Positions 1-7,064 of a stretch of DNA of 39,090 nt are shown in pieces. Position 1 is the first letter of the stretch. Every line of letters starts with the position of its first letter. This stretch comes from JBCCFK01 sp965262315 (GTDB lineage: Bacteria > Actinomycetota > Acidimicrobiia > Acidimicrobiales > UBA8592). The stretch is taken from NCBI GenBank assembly GCA_965262315.1, contig CBDHFJ010000092.1, positions 1 through 39,090 on the forward strand, given 5' to 3'. A model generated the notes under the pieces. That model ran no database searches. It was given only the letters and a program-made list of their open reading frames with translations, and was not told the origin of the DNA. The position numbers and the translations under genes were made by a program.

Positions 1-1
1 G

Positions 2-568
2 GTCGTCGACCACGATCAGCGTCGGGCCGCGATCGCCGCGGCCGCGGCCGAGGCCATCGCCGACGACGGCATCGACGCGGTCACGATGAAGGGCATCGCC
101 GAACGGGCGGGGGTCACCACCGGGGCCGTCACCCACTACTTCGCCGACAAGGACGAGGTGCTCCTGGCAGCGCTGTTGCTGGTCGACGCGTCGATGCAGA
201 TGCGCCTCGACGTGGCGATGGCACTCGGCCAGTCGTCGGTCGACAGCATCCTGGCCGCGCTTCCCCACGACGAGGACTCCCGCCGGTACTGGACGGTCTG
301 GCGCGTGTTCAGCGACCGGGCGTCGCGCTCGCCGGCGCTGTTGGCGCACTACCGAACATCAACGGAGGGTTGGGTCCAGGCAGGAGCTCGGGCGATCGCA
401 GCCCAGCGCGACATCACCTGCGAAGACGCCCGCCTGGACGCCGAGGTCCTGGTCGGGGTGGTCGACGCGATCGGGGACGCCGCCAGCGTGGACCCCGAAC
501 GGTGGCCCGTCCACCGCCAGCGGCGTGTGGTGGAACACGCGCTCGCCCGACTCGGCGGGGTCGAGTGA
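2..568 (+). CDS. TetR-family transcriptional regulator (5' end outside window)
   Basis: The reading frame is open from base 2, so the start lies left of the window; 188 residues are visible. An N-terminal helix-turn-helix of the TetR type is clear: a helix ending in DDGIDAVTM, then GIAERAGVTTGAVTHYF, then a DKDEVL segment, which is the classic TetR recognition-helix pattern with the HYF signature. The remainder is the helical ligand-binding half, which is not diagnostic of an inducer. The downstream GNAT gene starts 66 bp after the stop on the same strand, so co-transcription is possible. The target genes cannot be told from the sequence. The family call is secure; the function is only DNA-binding repressor by family. 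Confidence 0.9.
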   Translation, partial: VVDHDQRRAAIAAAAAEAIADDGIDAVTMKGIAERAGVTTGAVTHYFADKDEVLLAALLLVDASMQMRLDVAMALGQSSVDSILAALPHDEDSRRYWTVWRVFSDRASRSPALLAHYRTSTEGWVQAGARAIAAQRDITCEDARLDAEVLVGVVDAIGDAASVDPERWPVHRQRRVVEHALARLGGVE

Positions 569-634
569 GCCCGGTGGCCGACGGACCGCCACCCGACGTC
601 GTCGCGGTGGGGCCGACGTCCGGGGCTCCAGTAC

Positions 635-1285
635 GTGCGAATGACGCCCGACATGGGCGAGGCGCTGGAGGAACTCGAACGCGCGGCCTTCCCGACAGCG
701 GAGCCGGACGATCTCTACCGCGCCGGTGAGCTGCGGACGCTCGCCATCGAGTTCCCCGAGGGTTCCGTCGTGGGCTTCGACGGCGACGATCGGCGAACGC
801 CGGTCGCCGTCGGCCTCGGCGTTCGGTCCTCGTTCGACTTCGCCGCACCCCAGCACACCCTCGGTGCGATGCTGGAGGCCGCACCGACCGAGTGCGGCGA
901 CGACCCCGATGGCGACTGGTACTACGGGACCGACATCGCCGTTCGCACCGAGTACCGCCGCCGGGGAATCGGGCGCGAGCTGTACGACCTGCGCAAGCGC
1001 ATCTGTGTCGAGCTCGATCTGCGGGGGATCGTCGCCGGTGGTGTGATCCCTGGCTACGCCGCCCACAAGGCCTCCATGTCGGCCGACCAGTACATCGCGG
1101 CGGTGGCCACGGGCGACCTGTACGACCCCACCCTGACCTTCCAACTCGAGAACGGCTTCGAGGCGGTGTGCGCGCTCCGGGACTACCTGCGCGATCCCGC
1201 CGTCGACAACTGGGCGTCGCTCATCGTGTGGCGTCGCGCTGACGTTTCCCGACCAAACATCCACGAACCACCCATCCACAACTGA
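635..1285 (+). CDS. GNAT-family N-acetyltransferase
   Basis: This 216-residue protein has a GNAT acetyl-CoA binding motif A near residues 97-113: a beta strand DIAVRTEYRRRGIGREL containing the R-x-x-G-I-G pyrophosphate-binding loop. The start is the GTG at 635; the frame is open back to 569 without another start codon, and an ATG at 641 is a possible alternative. There is no strong ribosome site. The acceptor substrate is not recognisable. The stop overlaps the Shine-Dalgarno sequence of the cupin gene that follows, so the two are likely co-transcribed. Codon use matches its neighbours. Confidence 0.8.
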   Translation: MRMTPDMGEALEELERAAFPTAEPDDLYRAGELRTLAIEFPEGSVVGFDGDDRRTPVAVGLGVRSSFDFAAPQHTLGAMLEAAPTECGDDPDGDWYYGTDIAVRTEYRRRGIGRELYDLRKRICVELDLRGIVAGGVIPGYAAHKASMSADQYIAAVATGDLYDPTLTFQLENGFEAVCALRDYLRDPAVDNWASLIVWRRADVSRPNIHEPPIHN

Positions 1286-1297
1286 GGAGACCTGACC

Positions 1298-1669
1298 ATG
1301 ACCGATGTCATCCGCTTCGACCCCGACCCCACGATGGAGCCGTCGCGCGTGCAGCCGCGACGGTCCTACACCACCGACGACATGACCGACCACGGCCGCG
1401 TGTTCTTCGAAGCCGAGAACGGCAGCGTCAAGACCGGCGTGTGGGAAGGCGCCCCCGCCCGCTTCGAGGTCGAGTCCTACCCCTCGCACGAGTTCATGAG
1501 CGTCCTGTCCGGCTCGGTCACGGTGACCGATGTCGACCAGGGCACGTCCGACACCTTCACGGCCGGCGACACCTTCTTCGTCAGCAAGGGCTCGCACATC
1601 GTCTGGGAGATCACCGAGACGATGCGCAAGCACTACGTGATCGTGCCCGACGCCGACACATCCGCCTGA
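1298..1669 (+). CDS. Small cupin-domain protein (cupin_3-like)
   Basis: The protein has 123 residues and a single small cupin barrel: KTGVWEGAPARFEVESYPSHEF, a strand with LSGSVTVTD, then the GDTFFVSKGSHIVWEI segment, the second cupin motif (G-D-x-F/V-x3-G). The first motif is reduced to SHEF, so metal binding is uncertain. This pattern is typical of the (S)-ureidoglycine aminohydrolase-like / DUF861 cupins, most of which have no known substrate. A strong GAGGAGA ribosome site overlaps the stop of the GNAT gene and ends 7-8 bp before ATG 1298, which fixes the start. It ends only 7 bp from the convergent GST gene. Confidence 0.82.
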   Translation: MTDVIRFDPDPTMEPSRVQPRRSYTTDDMTDHGRVFFEAENGSVKTGVWEGAPARFEVESYPSHEFMSVLSGSVTVTDVDQGTSDTFTAGDTFFVSKGSHIVWEITETMRKHYVIVPDADTSA

Positions 1670-1676
1670 GGGGCGC

Positions 1677-2360
1677 TCAGGCCTGGGAGCGACGCTGCTT
1701 GCGGCGAAACGCCTCGAACCGCCCGACGAACTCGTCGGTCTGGGCCGCCGTCCACTCGACCGCGGCCCAGCCGGCGAGGGTGCGGCACCGTTGACCGTGT
1801 GCCGTCCACGCCGGGTCGATCGGCGCGTCGAGACCGAGCCGTCGCAGGCCGTCGAGGCGGACGTGGATCGGCATCGCGACCGCCTCGGCCAGCGTCGGTT
1901 CGGGGCCGGCGAGCCAGCCTGACTCCGTCGTCCATCCGCCCATCTCCGCCAGTGCCTCGCCAAGCTTGGCGCTCGCCCGGGCGATCCGGTCGGGGTCGGT
2001 GCCGTAGTGGACGCCGACCATGGGTCGGAACGCGTGCTGGTCGATCCACGCCATGCGCTCCCGAACGAGCACCCGCGCTGCGGGATCGACGGGGAGGAGG
2101 CCCGGCGCGGCGACCTCGCTCTCCAACCACTCCAGGATCGGGATCGAGTCGGCCAGGTAGCGGTCGCCGACCCGAACCAGCGGGACCTCGAGTCGCGGGC
2201 TGTGCTCGACGAACTCGGGCGGCAGGACGAAGTCGGCCGGCCGCACGCCCGAGGGTGGGAGATCGATGAGCTCGCGGTCGATGCCCCGCTGGGCCAGGGC
2301 GAACTCGACCCGGGTGACGAACGGGCAGATCCAGTGGCCGTAGAGGGCGACGTCGGTCAT
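1677..2360 (-). CDS. Glutathione S-transferase-like protein (CPF-type N-terminus)
   Basis: The protein has 227 residues. The N-terminal thioredoxin-fold half begins MTDVALYGHWICPFVTRVEFAL, with a Cys-Pro-Phe motif where GSTs carry their catalytic residue, followed by the cis-Pro region LEVPLVRVGDRYLADSIPILEWLE (the ES/DS-x-x-I motif). An all-helical C-terminal half follows. The start is ATG 2360, which overlaps the stop of the upstream gene (ATGA, 4 bp), so an extended N-terminus from further upstream is unlikely. It is the last gene of a four-gene overlapping operon with a selenoprotein. Actinobacteria usually use mycothiol rather than glutathione, so the true thiol cofactor is open. Confidence 0.85.
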   Translation of the reverse strand: MTDVALYGHWICPFVTRVEFALAQRGIDRELIDLPPSGVRPADFVLPPEFVEHSPRLEVPLVRVGDRYLADSIPILEWLESEVAAPGLLPVDPAARVLVRERMAWIDQHAFRPMVGVHYGTDPDRIARASAKLGEALAEMGGWTTESGWLAGPEPTLAEAVAMPIHVRLDGLRRLGLDAPIDPAWTAHGQRCRTLAGWAAVEWTAAQTDEFVGRFEAFRRKQRRSQA

Positions 2361-3403
2361 GGCGCCACCAGGGTCTCGCAGCCGGTCCCCGCCAGCACGT
2401 GGTCGACTCGAGCGCGGTCGGCTTCGGACAGCGCTGCGTACTCGTCTCGGATCCAGCCGAGGCACTTCGCCTGGTACTTGAACGGCGCCTGGCGGTACTC
2501 GCGGCCGTCGATCTCACACACGACCTCGTCGGCAGCGGCGGCGACCGCGGCGGCGTTGGCCACCATGAACGGCGCGTAGGTGCGGCCGGCCTCGGCCAAC
2601 AGGGCTCGGGTGGTGGCCGGGATGTCCTCGGCAGCCGACCAGCCGTCGTCCCCGTCGACCCGCCACCACGACAGGTCGTCCATCCACTGGTTCCACATGA
2701 TCGTTCGCGGCGCCCGTTCGACGGCCACGGCAGTCGGGGTCGGATCCCACCACAGCATCGGCATCAGCTGGCCGAAGAAGGCGAAGTCGGCTCGACCCGG
2801 GCGGGTGCCGAAGAAGAAGTCGTGCTCGCCGAGATGCGCCTGGAGGGCGTCGAGCGTGCGTTCGTAGGAGCGCTCGATGACGGGGGCGTTCGCGTCGGTC
2901 GAGCCGACGAGGGCCCGCCGACCGATCTGGCGGTCGATGAAGAAGTCGTGGGCCATGGCTGCCTTGTCGTCGGGCAGCTGGAGGTCGGCGTCCAGCGGCA
3001 GGAGGCGGCCCGACTTCTCGGTGTCCTCGGGGTTCGCCCAGCGGTAGTGGTACATCATCTTTGCGAGCCACTCGTCGGCGACGTCTTCGAGCAGGAAGTC
3101 CACGAACGCGGTGGCGGGGTCGGTGGCCACGATGCTTCGGCCTTGGTATTCGTCCTCGAGTCGGGTGATCTGCGGCGACGAGTCGACCATCACCTCGCGG
3201 TAGCCGCCGGTGTCGTCGCGCCACCCGAGCACCGGGATGACCGGCACGGGCGCGGGTGGGAGGTCGTCTCGGGCCGAACCGCGGACGACCCAGTCGTGGG
3301 GGATGTGCCGATAGCGGAGCACCGCCCGCATCTTGCGGCTGTAGGGCGAGCTGTGGGCCCCGAGAATGACGAGCGGGTGGGGATGATGGTGGAGCTCAGT
3401 CAT
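2357..3403 (-). CDS. Glutathione S-transferase-like protein (Ser-type N-terminus, long form)
   Basis: The protein has 348 residues, longer than a typical GST (200-240). The N-terminal thioredoxin-fold segment LVILGAHSSPYSRKMRAVLRYRHIP has Ser at the catalytic position, followed by VPVIPVLGW and MVDSSPQITRLE, the usual cis-Pro and glutathione-contact motifs. The C-terminal half is helical and Trp-rich (MLWWDP, MWNQWMDDLSWWRVDGDDGW), with an extra C-terminal region of about 100 residues. The start ATG 3403 lies in an 8-bp overlap (ATGACTGA) with the selenoprotein stop; the gene end overlaps the next GST by 4 bp. With its neighbour it forms a Cys/Ser pair of GST paralogues. The substrate is unknown. 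Confidence 0.82.
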   Translation of the reverse strand: MTELHHHPHPLVILGAHSSPYSRKMRAVLRYRHIPHDWVVRGSARDDLPPAPVPVIPVLGWRDDTGGYREVMVDSSPQITRLEDEYQGRSIVATDPATAFVDFLLEDVADEWLAKMMYHYRWANPEDTEKSGRLLPLDADLQLPDDKAAMAHDFFIDRQIGRRALVGSTDANAPVIERSYERTLDALQAHLGEHDFFFGTRPGRADFAFFGQLMPMLWWDPTPTAVAVERAPRTIMWNQWMDDLSWWRVDGDDGWSAAEDIPATTRALLAEAGRTYAPFMVANAAAVAAAADEVVCEIDGREYRQAPFKYQAKCLGWIRDEYAALSEADRARVDHVLAGTGCETLVAP

Positions 3404-4607
3404 CGACGGGCTTCTCCGAAGGGATGGCAGTGGTGGGGACGAGCAGGTCCCAGTGGTCGCGCGGGACGATGCCGCGGTCGGCGAACAGTCTGACGGTGCC
3501 ACTGGGGTGATCGAGCAGGGTGGCCGCGACCTGGCCGAGCAGGTGGGCGATCGCGGTCTCGCGCCAGAACCAGTCGTTGCGGTCGTGGCTGGTGGCCCTG
3601 CCGGGCTGCTGTGAGACGGCGTGCAGGTACCAGGTCCGGAGGTCGTCGGCGGTCAGGCGCAGCTGCTCCACGTCGACCTCGGCCCCGTCGGCGATGGCGA
3701 CCAGGACGTCGACCATCTCGGTGAGGGTGCGTCCGGTGTTGGGCGTCGGCGGGTTGCCGAGCTCGGCCCAGGGCGCCAGCCGGCCGATCTCGCTGCGGAT
3801 CGACGCGATCAGGCCGGGGTCGTCGCCGGCGGCGGGCGCGAACGAGATGGGGCAGGCCCACACGGTCTCGTCGTCCCCGACGGGAGCGTCGTCGGGGAAG
3901 TCGGCGAGAACGACCGGGCCGTCGGTTCGGTCGAACAGCGCCAGCGCGTCGTGCAGCACGCGTCGCTGGAAGGCGGGCTCGTGCGGAGCGCCGAACGGGC
4001 GGCCCAGCTCGAAGGGCACCCACAGGAACCGGGGGAGCTGCATCGCCTCGGTCTGCTCACGCACCAGCGAGATGCCGGTGGTGGCGATGCCCCGGGCTTC
4101 GAGGTAGTGCGACACCGCGCCGACCGCGCGGGTGCAGTTCGGTCAGACGGGCACGAGGCAGACGGCGGTGACCTCGTCGGCGTGGAGGGTCCTCGCCAGC
4201 TCGTCGCAGGTCGGCTCGATCATCTCCGGTGGCCAGCCGGCCCCCATCAGGGAGTAGTGGTGGTCGGCGACCGACCCGATCGTCCCGTCGGCGGCGAGCT
4301 CCCGCAGTCGGTCGAGCGGGAAGACGGTGTTGACGTCCTCGCGGAACCCCGAGCGGTCGAAGTGCACCGACGAGTGGGTCATCGTCAGCGTCGAGGTGTC
4401 CATCGACGCCGGAATCACGCGGTAGCTGACGTCGACGAAGTCGAAGGCGTCGTCGTCGATCCGGTGGAGGCCTGCAGTGGTGATGAGGGCCACGCGGCGT
4501 TCGGCGAGCGGCGGTCCTTCGACCCACGGGCGAGCGTCGAAGGCGGGCAACTCCTTCGCCATGATGTGCTCGCGCTCCGCGGCACTGAGGTCGCTCAGCC
4601 GGACCAT
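3396..4607 (-). CDS. GrdB/PrdB-family selenoprotein (glycine/betaine/proline reductase component B-like), UGA read as selenocysteine
   Basis: Two frames that would be called separately are one 403-residue gene interrupted only by TGA at 4143-4145. Around the TGA the peptide is VCLVPV-U-PNCTRAVGAV, giving a selenocysteine motif U155-P-N-C158, the UxxC redox signature of the selenoprotein B family. The part after the TGA continues the family fold with a conserved-looking PRFLWVPFELGRPFGAP block. A SECIS-like hairpin sits 8 nt after the codon. The start is ATG 4607, sharing one base with the stop of the binding-protein gene (TGATG); a GTG at 4637 is less likely. Family members reduce C-N bonds through a selenol in anaerobes; marine aerobes carry relatives of unknown substrate. 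No selA, selB, selC or selD gene is in the window. An ordinary stop codon is the alternative, but identity of frame and the UxxC context argue against it. Confidence 0.88.
4113..4134 (-). promoter_or_regulatory. Candidate bacterial SECIS element
   Basis: In the mRNA of the selenoprotein, directly downstream of the UGA at 4145-4143, CACC (4134-4131) pairs with GGTG (4116-4113). A bulged C (4130) follows, then GCGC (4129-4126) pairs with GCGC (4120-4117), closing a five-base loop GGTCG (4125-4121). The loop begins 17 nt after the UGA. Known bacterial SECIS elements have a short apical loop with a G and a U at a similar distance, and the E. coli fdhF loop also contains GGUC. This is read by eye, not folded by a program. 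The lower stem is only four pairs, plus a possible wobble. Confidence 0.65.
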
Positions 4608-6361
4608 CAGTTGTCGATCCAGATGCTCTGGAACCACATGCGTCCGTTGGCGGCGCAGCGCAGTGGCACACCCTCAGGGGAGGTGCGGTCGCACATGCCT
4701 CGGACCTCGGGGGCGTACGACGAGGCCCAGAGCGTGTGGGTCAGGAAGACGTGTGTGTATGCGTCGTGCCAGCGCTGCACGACCTCCTGCCACAACGGGA
4801 TGCGTGCTTCGCGGTCGGGCGTGGCCTGGATCTCGAGGATCAGCGCGTCGCGCTCAGGGTCGCAGTAGCGGACGAAGTTCAGCGAGATGAAGCCGACTGT
4901 CCGGCACAGCAGGTTGATGCGGTTGCCACTGGGCTCGGCGGCGCCGAAGCCGCGCCAGATCACCGCCTGGTAGTCGCCGAGCACCGTCTGTTGGATGTGG
5001 GCGTCCTGAGCGAGCTCCTGGAAGTCCACGTTGAACGCGGCCTCCCACCCCTCGGCAAGGATCTCGGCCGAGCGGGCGGCGGTGACGTCTCCGCCCACGT
5101 ACTGGTACTCGAGGTCGATCTTGCCGCCGCTGCACGCATCGGGCACCTCCGCGCAGTACTCCGCGGCCAGCGCGGCCGCGGCATCGGGGTCGTCGCCCTC
5201 CTGGACGACGTCGGGGTTGTGGAAGGGGCTCTCGGGGATGAAGATCTGGTTCGCCGGTCGGGCCACGCCGAGGCCGATCAGCGTGCGGTAGTTCTGCAGC
5301 GGGGTCGCCAGCGCGAGGGCCTGCCGGGCCCGGATGTCGTCGAAGGGCGGTGCCTCGGCGTTGAGCTGGACGAACGCCTCCTCGCCGGTCTCGCTGATGA
5401 TGTTCTGGATCTCGTCGGCCTCGAGGAGCTCGCCGACGGTCGCGGGGTCGGTGACGTGGAGCGCGTCGATGGCGCCCTCGAGCAGGAGCTGGCCGCGGAC
5501 CGAGGAGTCCACGACGATCACGAACTCGACCGCTTCGAGCGCCACCTCGCCACCCCACCAGTCGTCATTGCGGACCACCCGGGTCTCCGAGTCCTGCGAG
5601 CGGCTGTCGATCCGGAACGGTCCGGTTCCCACCGGCAACTGGTTGAGGGAGGGGTCCGCTGCCGCGGCCGCCAGCCAGGTGGGCGAGGCGACCATGCCCA
5701 ACTGTGATGCCAGGACCGAGGGGAAGTCGAAGCTGGCGTCGAGCAGCTGGAACTCCACGGTCAGGTCGTCGATCACCTCGACCGCGCCCTCGTCGGGAAC
5801 GAAGGGCCGGACGGCGATGCCGACCAGCTGACTCGTGACCTGTGCCTCGAAGTTGAGCCGCACCGCCTCGGCGTCGAGGGGTGTCCCGTCGTGGAAGGTG
5901 ATCCCCTCGCGGAGCGTCAACCGCCAGCGGGTCAGGTCGCCGTCGACGGGCTCGATCGACTGGGCGAGGAACGGCACCGCGTTGCCGTCGGGATCGAGTG
6001 CGACCAGGTTGTCGAGGACCGCACCGGCCATGGTCATGCCGGGCACGCTCAGCGACGACGTGGTGGGGTTCAGGCCGTCGACGTCGGCTTCGAGCCCGAC
6101 GCGCAGCGTGCCGCCCGCCGCGGACTCGTCGTCGGTCTCGACCACGTCGATGATCGGCGTCGGTTCGGCCTCGTCAGCCTCGTCCGCTTCGTCGGCCTCG
6201 GGCGCGTCGGGCTCGGCTTCGCCAGTCTCGGGCTGGGTCGGCTCGGGTGCGGCGGTGGCGTCGGCTTCAGCCTCCGACGAGCCGGCCTCGTCCGATGACC
6301 CGCACGCGGCCGCCAGGACAGCCAGCGCCAGCAGGATCGCGAGCAACCGTCGTGTCGTCAT
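4607..6361 (-). CDS. ABC-type family-5 solute-binding lipoprotein (peptide/nickel type)
   Basis: The protein has 584 residues. A lipoprotein signal (MTTRR, then a hydrophobic stretch ending VLAAAC with Cys20 as lipidation site) is followed by a strongly acidic, low-complexity linker at about residues 22-75 (Asp/Glu/Ala/Pro-rich). The family-5 periplasmic binding fold (DppA/OppA type) then begins: GGTLRVGLEADVDGLNPTTSS, GITFHDGTPLDAEAVRLNFEAQ, and the lobe with LPVGTGPFRIDS. It is secreted and anchored in the outer leaflet of the cytoplasmic membrane. No permease or ATPase genes are adjacent, so it is an orphan binding protein. It leads the selenoprotein/GST operon, which suggests that its ligand, or a product of it, is their substrate. 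A promoter lies at 6382-6410. Confidence 0.88.
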   Translation of the reverse strand: MTTRRLLAILLALAVLAAACGSSDEAGSSEAEADATAAPEPTQPETGEAEPDAPEADEADEADEAEPTPIIDVVETDDESAAGGTLRVGLEADVDGLNPTTSSLSVPGMTMAGAVLDNLVALDPDGNAVPFLAQSIEPVDGDLTRWRLTLREGITFHDGTPLDAEAVRLNFEAQVTSQLVGIAVRPFVPDEGAVEVIDDLTVEFQLLDASFDFPSVLASQLGMVASPTWLAAAAADPSLNQLPVGTGPFRIDSRSQDSETRVVRNDDWWGGEVALEAVEFVIVVDSSVRGQLLLEGAIDALHVTDPATVGELLEADEIQNIISETGEEAFVQLNAEAPPFDDIRARQALALATPLQNYRTLIGLGVARPANQIFIPESPFHNPDVVQEGDDPDAAAALAAEYCAEVPDACSGGKIDLEYQYVGGDVTAARSAEILAEGWEAAFNVDFQELAQDAHIQQTVLGDYQAVIWRGFGAAEPSGNRINLLCRTVGFISLNFVRYCDPERDALILEIQATPDREARIPLWQEVVQRWHDAYTHVFLTHTLWASSYAPEVRGMCDRTSPEGVPLRCAANGRMWFQSIWIDN

Positions 6362-6381
6362 GGTCGTTCCCCCTGCCTCGA

Positions 6382-6410
6382 ACCGTAGTTAGTGCCAGTC
6401 GAGTGGGCAA
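6382..6410 (-). promoter_or_regulatory. Promoter of the binding-protein/selenoprotein operon
   Basis: On the minus strand TTGCCC (6410-6405), a 17-bp spacer and TACGGT (6387-6382) form a good sigma-70-type promoter 20 bp upstream of ATG 6361. An AGGGGG ribosome site lies in the short leader. The spacer contains GACTGGCAC, which is also found at the same place in the promoter at 12858-12886. Confidence 0.6.
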
Positions 6411-6431
6411 TAGATCCTCGCCGGTCGAGTG
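6393..6431. repeat. 12-bp direct repeat in promoter region (possible operator)
   Basis: GCCAGTCGAGTG at 6393-6404 recurs as GCCGGTCGAGTG at 6420-6431 (one mismatch, start-to-start 27 bp). One copy lies within the -35/-10 spacer and the other upstream of the -35. That geometry suits a regulator site, but no regulator is identified; the TetR encoded immediately upstream is one candidate. Confidence 0.4.
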
Positions 6432-6452
6432 CGCTGCGCGGCCGGCGACGAG

Positions 6453-7061
6453 TCAGGGAACGAACAGGCGGGCGATGTAGTCGGCGTGGCGTTCGATCAC
6501 GTCGTCGAGGGCGGGGTCGACCCCCGTGAGTGCCTTGCACTCGGGCGCGATGCCGAAGATCAGCGACGAGGCACCCGCCAGCGCGTAGTAGAGGTGTGCT
6601 GCCTGGACGCCGTCGCCGCTGAAGCGGGCGACGGACTCGTACCAGCGCGGGAGATGGTGCTCGACGAGGTACTGCGTTCGGCCGTCGTCGAAACGGCCGG
6701 AGTCGACCATGAAGTGGATCAGCTCCGGGCGGCGGGCGTTGAGACGCACGAACGCCTTGATGGTCTCCCGCGCGGTCTCGGCGTCGGTGGGGTTGGCCTC
6801 GAGCTCGCTGCCGAGCGTCTCGTTCAGCTCGCTGAAGATGCGATCCGCGGCCGCTCGCCACAGGTCGAGCTTGGTCTCGAAGTGGTAGCTGAGCAGGCCC
6901 TGGCTGGTGCCGGCACGGCTGGCGATGTCGCGGGTGGACGAGCCCTCGAAGCCGTGCTCGGCGAACGCCTCGATGGCCGACTCCACGATGCGCGCTCGTG
7001 TCTGCTCACGCTGTGCTGCCCTGGTGGTCACGCGCTCAGGGTAAGCGCCGGTGGCCGCCAT
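6453..7061 (-). CDS. TetR-family transcriptional regulator
   Basis: The protein has 202 residues, with an N-terminal TetR helix-turn-helix: TRARIVESAIEAFAEHGFEG, then STRDIASRAGTSQGLLSYHFETKLDLW. The C-terminal half is a helical ligand domain (FVRLNARRPELIHFMVDSGR). The start ATG 7061 is preceded by GGAGG 8 nt upstream, inside the end of the exporter gene; a GTG at 7031 has no such site. The gene lies 3 bp after the MMPL gene, so exporter and regulator are one transcript. A direct-repeat/palindromic site in the exporter promoter (9506-9560) is its probable autoregulatory operator. The inducer is unknown. Confidence 0.9.
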   Translation of the reverse strand: MAATGAYPERVTTRAAQREQTRARIVESAIEAFAEHGFEGSSTRDIASRAGTSQGLLSYHFETKLDLWRAAADRIFSELNETLGSELEANPTDAETARETIKAFVRLNARRPELIHFMVDSGRFDDGRTQYLVEHHLPRWYESVARFSGDGVQAAHLYYALAGASSLIFGIAPECKALTGVDPALDDVIERHADYIARLFVP

Positions 7062-7064
7062 GGA

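Noticed and set aside
359..1963. 534-residue minus-strand open frame
   Set aside because: It is antisense to the TetR, GNAT and cupin genes, which have recognisable folds and a good ribosome site.
4143..4145. TGA as an ordinary stop or a nonsense mutation splitting the gene
   Set aside because: The frame continues with family-typical sequence, the position is exactly the redox residue (U-P-N-C), and a SECIS-like hairpin follows; a random mutation would not coincide with all three.
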